From: Actinomycetota bacterium
GTDB taxonomy: Bacteria; Actinomycetota; UBA4738; HRBIN12
Direction of reading: 5' to 3'
Assembly (NCBI GenBank): GCA_005883885.1
Contig: VAYF01000085.1
Span: 1-22,719, forward strand
Length of the DNA stretch: 22,719 nt
A program made the position numbers and the translations under genes. The notes beneath the pieces are model-generated. The model saw only the letters and a program-made list of their open reading frames with translations, was not told where the DNA came from and made no database searches. Shown here in pieces: positions 1 through 7,149 of the stretch (position 1 is its first letter; the number at the start of each line of letters is the position of its first letter).

Positions 1-1078
1 ACGCGTGGATCCGGACGCCGCTGGGATCGGAGAAGAAGAAGGATCGGAACGCTCGCCCGGATGGTGGCGGGTCCTCGGGGCTCGGGACCACCTCGCGGCC
101 ATCCTGATCGACCACGCTCGGAGCACGCGTCGCGTCGCTCGCCAGCAGCCATACGGAGCCGTCGGGGCGGATGGCGGCGCCTCCATCGCGCTCGATGTCC
201 CCGTGCGGGTCGGCGATCAGGTCGATCGCCACGCTCGAGGGATCCAACCGGAACAGCTGGGCCCTGCCCTCGTGCTCGTGACGGACGAGGAGCGCGGACG
301 CGTCCGGCCACCACTGGATCGGGAAGACGGCTCCCGGAAGGTCGACCTCGAGGTCGGTGCGTTCCCCGGCGCCGACGTCCCAGATGGCCGGCCGCTCGAA
401 GGGACCCAACTCGCTCGTGAACGCCAGCCGCTGGTCCCCCGGGACCGGAGACCATGCGTCAGGTTCGAGGTTCGACCCGGCATCGACGAGGTCGCCCTGC
501 ACCGCTCCCGTGCCCGCGTCCAGGACGCGAAGCGCCAGATGCAGGATGTCGCCCCGTTCGGCGTGCCGGACGCACACGAGCGACCCGTCCGCGGAGAGCC
601 CTCCGGTCTTCGGATGCCGGCGGCCGACCCCACTCGGGAACGATGTGGCCCACAGGAGGCGGGGAACCTCGCCGTCGTCGACGACATAGACCCGGTAGTC
701 GCCCTCCACCTCCACGCCGACGACGGTCCGGCTCGGGTGGACCGCGAGCCCGGTGAGCCACCCGTCCGGGAGATCCGGCAGGATCGGTTCGGGGATCCCG
801 CCGGCCGACGCCCCGACCAGCCGGCCCCGCTCGTCGCCGGTTCCGTCGTGCCACCAGGCGAAGCGGCCATCGGGCAGTGCCCAGACCCCCTGGTCCACAC
901 CGATGGGTTCCTGGCTCAATCGCTCCCACATTTCCGTGCGGAGATCGTGGGTCCATACCTGCGCGGCGCCGCCGAGCGTGCTGACGAGCGCGAGCAGGTC
1001 GGGGTCCGCCGCCGACCACACGGGGAAGCCCTGCTCAGGAGCGGTGAAGCGTCGCACCCATTCCGGTTCGTCGTTCAT
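1..1078 (-). CDS. S9-family peptidase, N-terminal beta-propeller part (3' end outside window)
   Basis: An open frame of about 359 codons runs on the minus strand from an ATG at 1078 off the left edge with no stop. The protein begins MNDEPEWVRRF and consists of repeated beta-strand blocks with Trp, Gly and Asp turns, such as PDGRFAWWHDG and LSADGSLVCVRH. It ends at SDPSGVRIHA, which looks like the linker into an alpha/beta-hydrolase domain. This layout matches prolyl-oligopeptidase/acylaminoacyl-peptidase proteins of family S9. The catalytic Ser, Asp and His would lie beyond the window, so activity cannot be judged. No Shine-Dalgarno sequence precedes the ATG. A TACGCT hexamer (1093-1088) sits 9 nt upstream, so the message may be leaderless. 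The gene diverges from groEL. A non-catalytic propeller protein is the alternative. Confidence 0.8.
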   Translation of the reverse strand, partial: MNDEPEWVRRFTAPEQGFPVWSAADPDLLALVSTLGGAAQVWTHDLRTEMWERLSQEPIGVDQGVWALPDGRFAWWHDGTGDERGRLVGASAGGIPEPILPDLPDGWLTGLAVHPSRTVVGVEVEGDYRVYVVDDGEVPRLLWATSFPSGVGRRHPKTGGLSADGSLVCVRHAERGDILHLALRVLDAGTGAVQGDLVDAGSNLEPDAWSPVPGDQRLAFTSELGPFERPAIWDVGAGERTDLEVDLPGAVFPIQWWPDASALLVRHEHEGRAQLFRLDPSSVAIDLIADPHGDIERDGGAAIRPDGSVWLLASDATRAPSVVDQDGREVVPSPEDPPPSGRAFRSFFFSDPSGVRIHA

Positions 1079-1087
1079 CGGCGTCGA

Positions 1088-1093
1088 AGCGTA
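1088..1093 (-). promoter_or_regulatory. Candidate -10 hexamer (TACGCT), leaderless start of the S9-type gene
   Basis: TACGCT fits the TANNNT form of an actinobacterial -10 box. It ends 9 nt before the ATG at 1078, so transcription could begin at or very near the start codon. There is no convincing -35. Weak on its own, it is listed because several other genes here share the arrangement. Confidence 0.3.
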
Positions 1094-1107
1094 CCGTCGG
1101 GGTCGCG

Positions 1108-1137
1108 TTGCCAGTTCTCGGCTCCGGGAGCTACCAT
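1108..1137 (+). promoter_or_regulatory. groEL promoter (-35 TTGCCA, -10 TACCAT)
   Basis: TTGCCA at 1108-1113 matches 5 of 6 positions of TTGACA. TACCAT at 1132-1137 matches 4 of 6 of TATAAT. The spacer is 18 nt. The predicted transcription start near 1144 falls inside the CIRCE element, the usual geometry for HrcA control. Confidence 0.6.
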
Positions 1138-1140
1138 CCC

Positions 1141-1167
1141 TTAGCACTCACACCCGCCGAGTGCTAG
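1141..1167 (+). promoter_or_regulatory. CIRCE element, HrcA repressor operator
   Basis: TTAGCACTC, a 9-nt spacer and GAGTGCTAG match the CIRCE consensus TTAGCACTC-N9-GAGTGCTAA at all but the last base. CIRCE is bound by the heat-shock repressor HrcA, which is kept active by GroEL itself. The element ends 43 nt before the groEL start codon and overlaps the predicted transcription start. Confidence 0.93.
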
Positions 1168-1210
1168 CAGTCGGCGGGTCGTCTGAGAACCGAACCGAAG
1201 GAGGCAAGGG

Positions 1211-2836
1211 ATGGCACCGAAGCTCATCAGCTTCGACGAGGAAGCCCGTCGGGCCCTCGAGCGCGGGATGGACCAGCTCGCCAACGTGGTCAAGATCACC
1301 CTCGGCCCGAAGGGTCGCAACGTCGTCCTCGAGAAGAAGTGGGGAGCGCCCACGATCACGAACGACGGCGTCTCGATCGCCAAGGAGATCGAGCTCGACG
1401 ACCCCATGGAGAAGATCGGCGCGGAGCTGGTCAAGGAGGTCGCCAAGAAGACCGACGACGTCGCGGGCGACGGTACGACGACGGCGACGGTGCTCGCGCA
1501 GTCGATCGTGAAAGAAGGCCTGCGGAACGTTGCGGCGGGCGCCAACCCGATGTCGCTGAAGCGCGGTATCGAGCGGGCCGTGGAGCTCGCCGTCGAGCGG
1601 ATCAAGACGGTCGCGAAAGACGTCGACTCCAAGGACGAGATCGCCAACGTCGGTGCGATCAGCGCGGCCGACCCGGAGATCGGCGAGAAGATCGCCGAGG
1701 CCGTGGACAAGGTCGGCAAGGACGGCGTCATCACCGTCGAGGAGTCGAACACCTTCGGGATGGAGCTCGAGTTCACCGAAGGCATGCGCTTCGACAAGGG
1801 CTACATCTCGCCCTACTTCGTCACCGACGCCGAGCGCATGGAAGCCGTGATGGAGGACCCGTACATCCTGATCGCCAACCAGAAGATCGCGGCGGTCAAG
1901 GATCTCCTCCCGCTCCTTGAGAAGGTCATGCAGGCGGGCAAGCCGCTGATCGTGATTGCCGAGGACGTCGAGGGTGAGGCCCTCGCGACGCTCGTCGTCA
2001 ACCGCATCCGCGGCACGTTCCCGAGCGCGGCCGTCAAGGCCCCCGGCTTCGGGGACCGGCGCAAGGCCATGCTCCAGGACATCGCGATCCTCACGGGTGG
2101 ACAGGTCATCTCCGAGGAGGTCGGGCTGAAGCTCGAGAACACCACCATGGATCTGCTCGGATCGGCCCGCAAGGTCGTCGTCACGAAGGACGACACGACG
2201 ATCGTCGAGGGTGGCGGCAAGGATGAGGACATCCAAGGCCGGATCAACCAGATCAAGGCCGAGATCGAGAAGACCGATTCCGACTACGACCGCGAGAAGC
2301 TCCAGGAGCGTCTGGCGAAGCTCAGCGGCGGTGTCGCGGTGATCAAGGTTGGCGCGGCCACCGAGGTCGAGCTGAAGGAGAAGAAGCACCGGATCGAGGA
2401 CGCGGTCCAGTCGACGAAGGCGGCCGTCGAAGAAGGGATCGTTCCCGGCGGCGGCGTCGCGTTGCTGAACGCGCAGACCGTACTCGACAAGGTGGATCTG
2501 GAGGGCGACGAGCTCACCGGCGCCGCGATCGTGCGGCGGGCGCTCGAGGAGCCCCTCAAGCAGATCGCCCACAACGCCGGCCTCGAGGGCGGGGTCGTCG
2601 TCGAGAAGGTGCGCTCCCTCCCCGAAGGGCAAGGGCTCAACGCGGCCACCGGCGGATACGGCGACATGATCAAGTTCGGCGTCGTCGACCCGGCGAAGGT
2701 GACGCGCTCGGCGCTGCAGAACGCAGCCTCGATCGCGGCCCTGTTCCTCACGACCGAGGCCATCGTGGCCGAGAAGCCGGAGAAGGAGAAGGTGCCGGCG
2801 GGCGGCATGCCCGGCGGCGGCGACATGGACTTCTGA
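1211..2836 (+). CDS. groEL: Chaperonin GroEL (60 kDa)
   Basis: This is a 541-residue group I chaperonin of normal length. It assembles as a cytosolic double ring and folds client proteins in an ATP-dependent cycle with GroES. Visible hallmarks are ITLGPKGRNVVLEKKWGAP near the N-terminus, the ATP-site motif VAGDGTTTATVLA, EGGGVALLNA-like text in the form PGGGVALL in the C-terminal equatorial domain, and the Gly/Met-rich tail GGMPGGGDMDF. A strong Shine-Dalgarno AAGGAGG (1198-1204) lies 6 nt before the ATG. Promoter and CIRCE lie just upstream, so heat-shock control by HrcA is very likely. No groES precedes it. In actinobacteria groEL often exists in two copies, one with groES and one alone; this looks like the solitary type. 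A strong hairpin follows at 2854-2892. Confidence 0.98.
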   Translation: MAPKLISFDEEARRALERGMDQLANVVKITLGPKGRNVVLEKKWGAPTITNDGVSIAKEIELDDPMEKIGAELVKEVAKKTDDVAGDGTTTATVLAQSIVKEGLRNVAAGANPMSLKRGIERAVELAVERIKTVAKDVDSKDEIANVGAISAADPEIGEKIAEAVDKVGKDGVITVEESNTFGMELEFTEGMRFDKGYISPYFVTDAERMEAVMEDPYILIANQKIAAVKDLLPLLEKVMQAGKPLIVIAEDVEGEALATLVVNRIRGTFPSAAVKAPGFGDRRKAMLQDIAILTGGQVISEEVGLKLENTTMDLLGSARKVVVTKDDTTIVEGGGKDEDIQGRINQIKAEIEKTDSDYDREKLQERLAKLSGGVAVIKVGAATEVELKEKKHRIEDAVQSTKAAVEEGIVPGGGVALLNAQTVLDKVDLEGDELTGAAIVRRALEEPLKQIAHNAGLEGGVVVEKVRSLPEGQGLNAATGGYGDMIKFGVVDPAKVTRSALQNAASIAALFLTTEAIVAEKPEKEKVPAGGMPGGGDMDF

Positions 2837-2853
2837 TCCGACCGGAAGTGGGT

Positions 2854-2892
2854 GGGCGGGGCCCGGGCGCGGATGCGCCCGGGGCCCCGCCC
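2854..2892 (+). terminator. GC-rich hairpin after groEL
   Basis: The left arm (2854-2870) and right arm (2875-2892) pair over 17 bp with a single bulged G and a GGAT loop. A short TTT follows at 2894-2896. It starts 18 nt after the groEL stop and is a likely intrinsic terminator of the weak-U-tract kind common in GC-rich actinobacteria. Confidence 0.7.
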
Positions 2893-2975
2893 GTTTCCGT
2901 CACGGAACCGCAACATCCGGCCTTGAACCGTCGGGGCCGCCGAACCGAACGACGGGGTGGAGCCCCTCTCTCCGA

Positions 2976-3009
2976 GCGAAGGCCCCGGGCATGCGCCCGG
3001 GGCCTTCGC
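2976..3009 (+). terminator. Second perfect hairpin between groEL and the thioesterase gene
   Basis: Two 15-nt arms (2976-2990 and 2995-3009) are perfectly complementary around the loop ATGC. There is no U-tract. It could be a backup terminator for groEL or a structure in the leader of the thioesterase mRNA. Its stem shares the core GCCCCGGGC with the hairpin 85 nt upstream. Confidence 0.5.
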
Positions 3010-3037
3010 GATCTCCGGGCCGTATGCTCCCGCCCCC

Positions 3038-3469
3038 GTGGAGGAGATCGAGATCGCGATCCGGTGGCGCGACATGGACGCGTATGGGCACGTCAACAAC
3101 GCCGTCTACCTCACCTACCTCGAGGAATGCCGCGATCGATGGGTCCGCCGGACCCTCGGTGAGGACGTCGGGTTCGTGATCGTTCGCGTCGCGATCGACT
3201 TCCGTCGGGAGCTCTCGCTCGAAGACGGGTCGGTCGTGGTCGCGTGCTCGGGCACCGGGTACGGACGGTCGTCGATCCGGACGGCGGAGACGATCAGGGC
3301 CAAGGCCGGGTGGCTCGCCGCCGAGTCGGAGTCGGTGATCGTCGCCCACGGAGCCGGCAGCCGGAGGTCCAGACCGATCACGGATCGCGAGCGTTCGGCG
3401 CTGGACGTGGCGATCGAGGCCGACCGGGCGTCGGTCAGGGCGTCGGAAGGACCTGGCGACCGAACGTGA
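3038..3469 (+). CDS. Acyl-CoA thioesterase, hotdog fold (4HBT/YbgC-like)
   Basis: This 143-residue cytosolic protein should hydrolyse acyl-CoA thioesters; the substrate is not predictable. The 4HBT signature is clear at residues 12-21 (DMDAYGHVNN), followed by AVYLTYLEECRDRW and the strand block VIVRVAIDFRREL. The frame stays open upstream to an ATG at 2957, but that start would put a perfect 15-bp hairpin inside the coding region and add 27 Pro/Gly-rich residues. The GTG at 3038 begins right at the conserved EIEIAIRWRD strand and is preferred. The last 35 nt overlap the 3' end of the convergent SLH/NlpC gene. Confidence 0.85.
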   Translation: MEEIEIAIRWRDMDAYGHVNNAVYLTYLEECRDRWVRRTLGEDVGFVIVRVAIDFRRELSLEDGSVVVACSGTGYGRSSIRTAETIRAKAGWLAAESESVIVAHGAGSRRSRPITDRERSALDVAIEADRASVRASEGPGDRT

Positions 3470-4787
3470 AGTGCTGGCGGTACCAGCCGTCGCCGACCCA
3501 CATGATCGTGACGCCGCCGGGCGTGCTGCTCGAGTCCAGCGAGTACCCGTTGCCGATGTACGTGTCGACGTGGTCGACGATGCCGTCCCCGTTCCCGTCG
3601 TAGAACATCAGGTCCCCCGGGCGGAGGTCGCGGAAGCGGATCCTCGTGGTCGTCATGGCCGCCATGTCGGCCGACGTCCGTTGCGGGAGCGCCCAGCCCG
3701 TGTACGGCCGGGGCGGGGCGACCTTCCAGCTGCTGTTGTCGTCAGCACGCAGGAGCCACCAGGAGAACCCGGAGCAGTCGAACCCGGAACGCGGTTGCCC
3801 GCCGAGCGCTGTCGGCTCCGGCGAGGACAACCCCCATTCACCGCCCCAGATGTACGGATAGCCGACGTAGCGGACCCCCCACTGGACGATGCGGAGCATC
3901 CGCGGCCCGAGGTTCGGCAGCTCGACGTTCGCGTACTGGGTCAGCAGATCGCCCACGCTCCAGCTGGGCTGGGTCGTCGCACGCCAGAGCGAGTATGCGA
4001 CCTGGGTCCTCGGCATCAGGTCGCTCGGCCCGACGTCCATCGCCTCGGAGCCGGTGGGAGCGTTGTAGCGGAGGTCCAAGCGCATACCCAAGAGGGTGGT
4101 GCCGAAGCCCGCCGGAAGGCGGAACGTGGTCCCTGAACGGGTGTGGAGGTGGTTGAGGGCGGCGGCGGCGGGTTGCAGACCGAGGGCGAGCACGAGCGCC
4201 CGGTGGAGCATGATCATCGTGACCGGGTCGTCCGGCGCGAACGATCCGTCCGGCTTCCTGGCGATCCACCCATGGCGAACGGCGACGGCGGCGTAGCGGT
4301 ACCAGGCACTGGATGCGTCGAGGTCGGGGAAGACGATCGAGGGGTCGGGCGCCTCGTCGGGCGCGAACGCCCGAACGACCGAGCGAGCGAGGTACTTCCG
4401 CGTCTCGATCGCGTGCGGACGGAACGGGTAGGTGCCGTCGGCGTTGGCGGCGAAGTCCCGCATCCAGTCGTTCGTTGCGGCGACGAACCGGATCCCTTCC
4501 TTCGCCCAGCCGTCCGACGCCGTCAGATCGGAGAACCGGATCGGCGATGCAGCCGTCGTCATGAGCGCCCGCCCGCCCGGCGCGCTGGGATAGACCGCCG
4601 GGAGCGCGGGGATCCCGGAGCCCGCCTCACCGGCGCTCGGATCCCACCGATGGGTCGTCACTGGGTTGCCGGGGGATACGGTCGCCTGCGCGGATGCCGC
4701 AGATGCGAACGAGGCGATGCTCAGCACGACGGCCACGACCGTCGAGGGCACGCGTGAACGACGACGGAACCAGACCCCCGGACCCAT
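3435..4787 (-). CDS. Secreted SLH-domain and NlpC/P60 cell-wall endopeptidase
   Basis: A 450-residue exported protein. Residues 1-34 form a signal peptide: an Arg-rich start, a hydrophobic core and ASAQA as the likely cleavage region. Two S-layer-homology-like repeats follow, about residues 84-141 (FSDLTASDGWAKEGIRF, FRPHAIETRKYLARSVVRAF) and 152-204 (FPDLDASSAWYRYA, FAPDDPVTMIMLHRALVLAL). The C-terminal part, about 298-450, is an NlpC/P60 papain-like domain. Its likely nucleophile is Cys338 in FDCSGFSWW and its likely base is His406 in VDHVDTYIG, after the usual RPGDLMFYDG strand. The family cleaves peptidoglycan stem peptides. SLH repeats would hold it at the wall. GACCCA-TACT-TGGGTC (4781-4796) can form a small hairpin over the start codon. 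Confidence 0.9.
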   Translation of the reverse strand: MGPGVWFRRRSRVPSTVVAVVLSIASFASAASAQATVSPGNPVTTHRWDPSAGEAGSGIPALPAVYPSAPGGRALMTTAASPIRFSDLTASDGWAKEGIRFVAATNDWMRDFAANADGTYPFRPHAIETRKYLARSVVRAFAPDEAPDPSIVFPDLDASSAWYRYAAVAVRHGWIARKPDGSFAPDDPVTMIMLHRALVLALGLQPAAAALNHLHTRSGTTFRLPAGFGTTLLGMRLDLRYNAPTGSEAMDVGPSDLMPRTQVAYSLWRATTQPSWSVGDLLTQYANVELPNLGPRMLRIVQWGVRYVGYPYIWGGEWGLSSPEPTALGGQPRSGFDCSGFSWWLLRADDNSSWKVAPPRPYTGWALPQRTSADMAAMTTTRIRFRDLRPGDLMFYDGNGDGIVDHVDTYIGNGYSLDSSSTPGGVTIMWVGDGWYRQHFTFGRQVLPTP

Positions 4788-4870
4788 ACTTGGGTCTCGG
4801 CATCCGGGATGGATGGCTTGACCGGAGCGGTGAGAACAGCACGATCGGGACGATCGCGCTCAGGCCTCGC

Positions 4871-5395
4871 TCAGTCCTTCGGACCTTCCTTCCGGACCTC
4901 TTGCACCTGCTTGAGCGCCTCGCGGAGATCCGCCAGCCACTCCTCCTGCCGCTCCGAGACCAATCGGACGCACCAGGCGAGCGCGTGGCTGCGCGAACGC
5001 GCGACCCCGGCATCGACCAACGTGTCCAGAACCTCTCGCTCGGGCATCCGGAGCCGCGTCATCGCGGGGATCGCGAGGGTCGTGAACAGCTGGCGTTGAT
5101 CCGCACACCGTGCACCCCAGCTGATCTTGCGGCCGAAGCGCCGTTCGGCCTCGTCCGCGATCCGCATCCGCTGTGCCCGGGTGTCCTCTCGGAACCCGGA
5201 GATCCTCGCCTCGGCGGCCGCGGTACGCGTCTCCGGGCCGGCATCCTTGGGGAGCTCGGGCTCGGCCAGGGTGCCGACGACGAGGATCTCGTCGCGGTCG
5301 AACGTCACGTCGATCGGCCCGACGAACCACTCCGCGGGGAGCCGGCCGGCGAACCATCCTTCAAGGTGCTCGTGGAAATCGCTTTTCTCGGTCAT
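4871..5395 (-). CDS. Hypothetical protein with ribbon-helix-helix-like C-terminal region
   Basis: A 174-residue soluble protein that I cannot assign to a named family. The N-terminal third has an Asp-rich strand region (GPIDVTFDRDEILVVGTL). The middle is a charged helix with many Arg. Residues about 112-155 (RLRMPEREVLDTLVDAGVAR then SRSHALAWCVRLV) have the strand-helix-turn-helix pattern of ribbon-helix-helix DNA-binding proteins, including the SRSxAL turn. A charged C-terminal helix follows. The ATG at 5395 has no Shine-Dalgarno sequence, but a TAATCT -10 hexamer lies 6 nt upstream, and three tandem octamers overlap that hexamer. This suggests an autoregulated DNA-binding protein (inference). 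Confidence 0.7.
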   Translation of the reverse strand: MTEKSDFHEHLEGWFAGRLPAEWFVGPIDVTFDRDEILVVGTLAEPELPKDAGPETRTAAAEARISGFREDTRAQRMRIADEAERRFGRKISWGARCADQRQLFTTLAIPAMTRLRMPEREVLDTLVDAGVARSRSHALAWCVRLVSERQEEWLADLREALKQVQEVRKEGPKD

Positions 5396-5401
5396 GCGTC
5401 G

Positions 5402-5407
5402 AGATTA
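5402..5407 (-). promoter_or_regulatory. Candidate -10 hexamer (TAATCT), leaderless start
   Basis: Read on the minus strand, TAATCT matches TANNNT and ends 6 nt before the ATG at 5395. That places the transcription start at or next to the start codon. It lies in an unusually AT-rich patch for this window. Confidence 0.5.
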
Positions 5408-5427
5408 CATCATTACTTCGATACGTC
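5404..5427. repeat. Three tandem octamers, possible operator
   Basis: On the plus strand the octamers are ATTACATC, ATTACTTC and GATACGTC, head to tail at exact 8-bp spacing. The shared pattern is NNTACNTC. They overlap the -10 hexamer of the minus-strand ribbon-helix-helix-like gene. Ribbon-helix-helix repressors are known to bind short tandem repeats cooperatively, so this is a plausible autoregulatory operator. Binding is not shown. Confidence 0.5.
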
Positions 5428-5515
5428 AACGACGTGACCGGCGAACGAGGCGGGTGTACGTTTCGCGGCGTGGTCGAGACGCCCAGGCCGGCCCGTTGAT
5501 CCGCGGAAGGCGCCG

Positions 5516-7105
5516 GTGAGCGTGGGCGGGCTCTGGTGGGTGGTCGGGGTCGCCGCCCTCGCTGGGGTCGCCCGCTGGCTGATCCAGCGACTGGACGACC
5601 GGCCCCCCCGGCTCCCGACGATCGCTCCGTCCGGACCGAGCCTGGTGGTCCAGACGAAGCCCCTCACCGGGATGCCGGCGATCCGCAACTTCTTCCGGAC
5701 GACGCAGGCTCCCGTGTACTTCGTGAGTGCGACCGCGTTCAACCTGCTCGGGATCGATCGTTGGGTCCGCACGTTCAAGTTCATCAACTACTACGACTCC
5801 TTCGACGGGTGGCATCCGAACGTGTTCGTCCCGCGGGAGCAGAGCCCGCGGACCTTCGGGTCGATCGAGGAGATCGTCAACTACCTGCTCGGGCACAAGG
5901 AGGTCGCCGACCTGGTCTCGGCCCACGGCCCCGGCAAGGCCGCGTTCCTGATGTTCGACGCCGAGACCGAGCAGCTCGCCGACGAGCTCGACCTCGACGT
6001 CGCGTTCCCGGCCGCCGAGCTCCGCCACCGGCTCGATTCGAAGATCGAGACCACGCGGCTCGGCAACGACGCCGGGGTGCCCAGCGTCCCCAACGCGATG
6101 GGCACCGCGACGACGTACCCGGAGCTCGTCTCCCTCGCGCGCGCGAGTGGGCTCGGGGACGACCTCGTCGTTCAGACCCCGTACGGCGACTCCGGCCAGA
6201 CGACCTTCTTCATCGCCGACGGGCGTGACTGGGACCGTCACGAGCGGAAGGTCGCCGGCGAATCGCTCAAGGTGATGAAGCGCATCGAACCGCGAGAGCT
6301 CGCGATCGAGGGGGTGATCACCAGGCACGGGACGCTGGTCGGTCCTCTGATGGCCGAGCTCGTCGGGTTCGAGGAACTCACGCCGTACGACGGGGGCTGG
6401 TGCGGCGACGATGTCTCGCCCGACCTGCTCACCGAGAAGCAGCGTCGCGTCGCCCGCGAACGGACGATCGCGATGGGCGAGCGGCTGCGGCAGGAGGGCT
6501 ATCGCGGGTACTTCGAGCTGGACTTCCTGCTGGACGCCGGCACCGGCGACCTCTGGCTGGGTGAGCTGAACCCCCGCGTGACGGGCGCGTCGAGCATCAC
6601 GAACGTGACGGCCGTCGCCTACGGCGACATGCCGCTGTTCTTGTTCCACCTGCTCGAGTTCATGGACGTCGACTACGAGATCGATGTCGACGAGCTGAAC
6701 GAGCGCTGGGCGCAGGTCCAGAACCTGGACGAGTGGACCCAGTTCATCCTGAAGCAGACCGAAGACGTGACCGAGCGGATCACGAAGGCGCCGGCCTCGG
6801 GCATCTGGAGGATGCCCGAGGCCGGCGCCCTGCGCTTCGACCGGCGCGTCACCGACTGGCACACGGTCTCCGACGAGTCGGAGGCCTTCTACCTGCGGAT
6901 CGCCGGAGAGGGGCAGTACCGCTACCCGGGCGCCGACCTGGGCATCCTGGTGACCCGGGGCCGGTTCATGAACGACGAGCATGAGCTGCTCGATCGCGCC
7001 AGGGGCTGGATCTCCGGAGTCAAGGCGCAGTACGCGAGCGTTCCGCTCGATCCCGACGAACCGCCGACGCACGAGCCGGAGCCGTTCGGGTTCAAGCTCC
7101 TCTGA
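5516..7105 (+). CDS. ATP-grasp domain protein (carboxylate-amine ligase-like)
   Basis: A 529-residue protein, GTG start preceded by GGAAGG. Residues 6-24 are hydrophobic and may form an N-terminal membrane anchor. The central part has ATP-grasp features: DLVVQTPYGDSGQTTFFI (217-234, ATP-binding strand and flexible Gly loop), acidic metal-binding residues in GYFELDFLLD (331-340) and ELNPRVTGASS (350-360), the typical Mg-ATP ExNPR motif. ATP-grasp enzymes join a carboxylate to an amine or thiol through an acyl phosphate. The substrate is unknown; automatic pipelines often call such proteins biotin carboxylase-like, but I see no biotin-carrier domain. The next gene begins within 2 to 44 nt, so they are probably co-transcribed. 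A perfect 19-bp hairpin lies inside the frame at 6787-6829. Confidence 0.85.
   Translation: MSVGGLWWVVGVAALAGVARWLIQRLDDRPPRLPTIAPSGPSLVVQTKPLTGMPAIRNFFRTTQAPVYFVSATAFNLLGIDRWVRTFKFINYYDSFDGWHPNVFVPREQSPRTFGSIEEIVNYLLGHKEVADLVSAHGPGKAAFLMFDAETEQLADELDLDVAFPAAELRHRLDSKIETTRLGNDAGVPSVPNAMGTATTYPELVSLARASGLGDDLVVQTPYGDSGQTTFFIADGRDWDRHERKVAGESLKVMKRIEPRELAIEGVITRHGTLVGPLMAELVGFEELTPYDGGWCGDDVSPDLLTEKQRRVARERTIAMGERLRQEGYRGYFELDFLLDAGTGDLWLGELNPRVTGASSITNVTAVAYGDMPLFLFHLLEFMDVDYEIDVDELNERWAQVQNLDEWTQFILKQTEDVTERITKAPASGIWRMPEAGALRFDRRVTDWHTVSDESEAFYLRIAGEGQYRYPGADLGILVTRGRFMNDEHELLDRARGWISGVKAQYASVPLDPDEPPTHEPEPFGFKLL
6787..6829. repeat. Perfect 19-bp inverted repeat inside the ATP-grasp gene
   Basis: Arms 6787-6805 and 6811-6829 are exactly complementary around the 5-nt loop TGGAG. 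They encode APASGI...MPEAGA in the ATP-grasp protein. The hairpin would be very stable in mRNA. Function unknown. Confidence 0.75.
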
Positions 7106-7149
7106 GGGTGCTCGACGCGCCGGCGTCCTCCTGCGAGCATCTGCCCGCC

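Noticed and set aside
5..1144. Plus-strand open frame of 379 codons at the left edge
   Set aside because: It is antisense to the S9-type gene, is Arg/Pro-rich without family features, and crosses the groEL promoter.
1148..2632. Minus-strand open frame of 494 codons opposite groEL
   Set aside because: It is the antisense shadow of groEL with repetitive Asp/Leu/Arg content, as expected from GC-rich third positions.
5426..7072. Minus-strand open frame of 548 codons opposite the ATP-grasp gene
   Set aside because: It is low-complexity Arg/Gly/Val antisense to a protein with clear ATP-grasp motifs.
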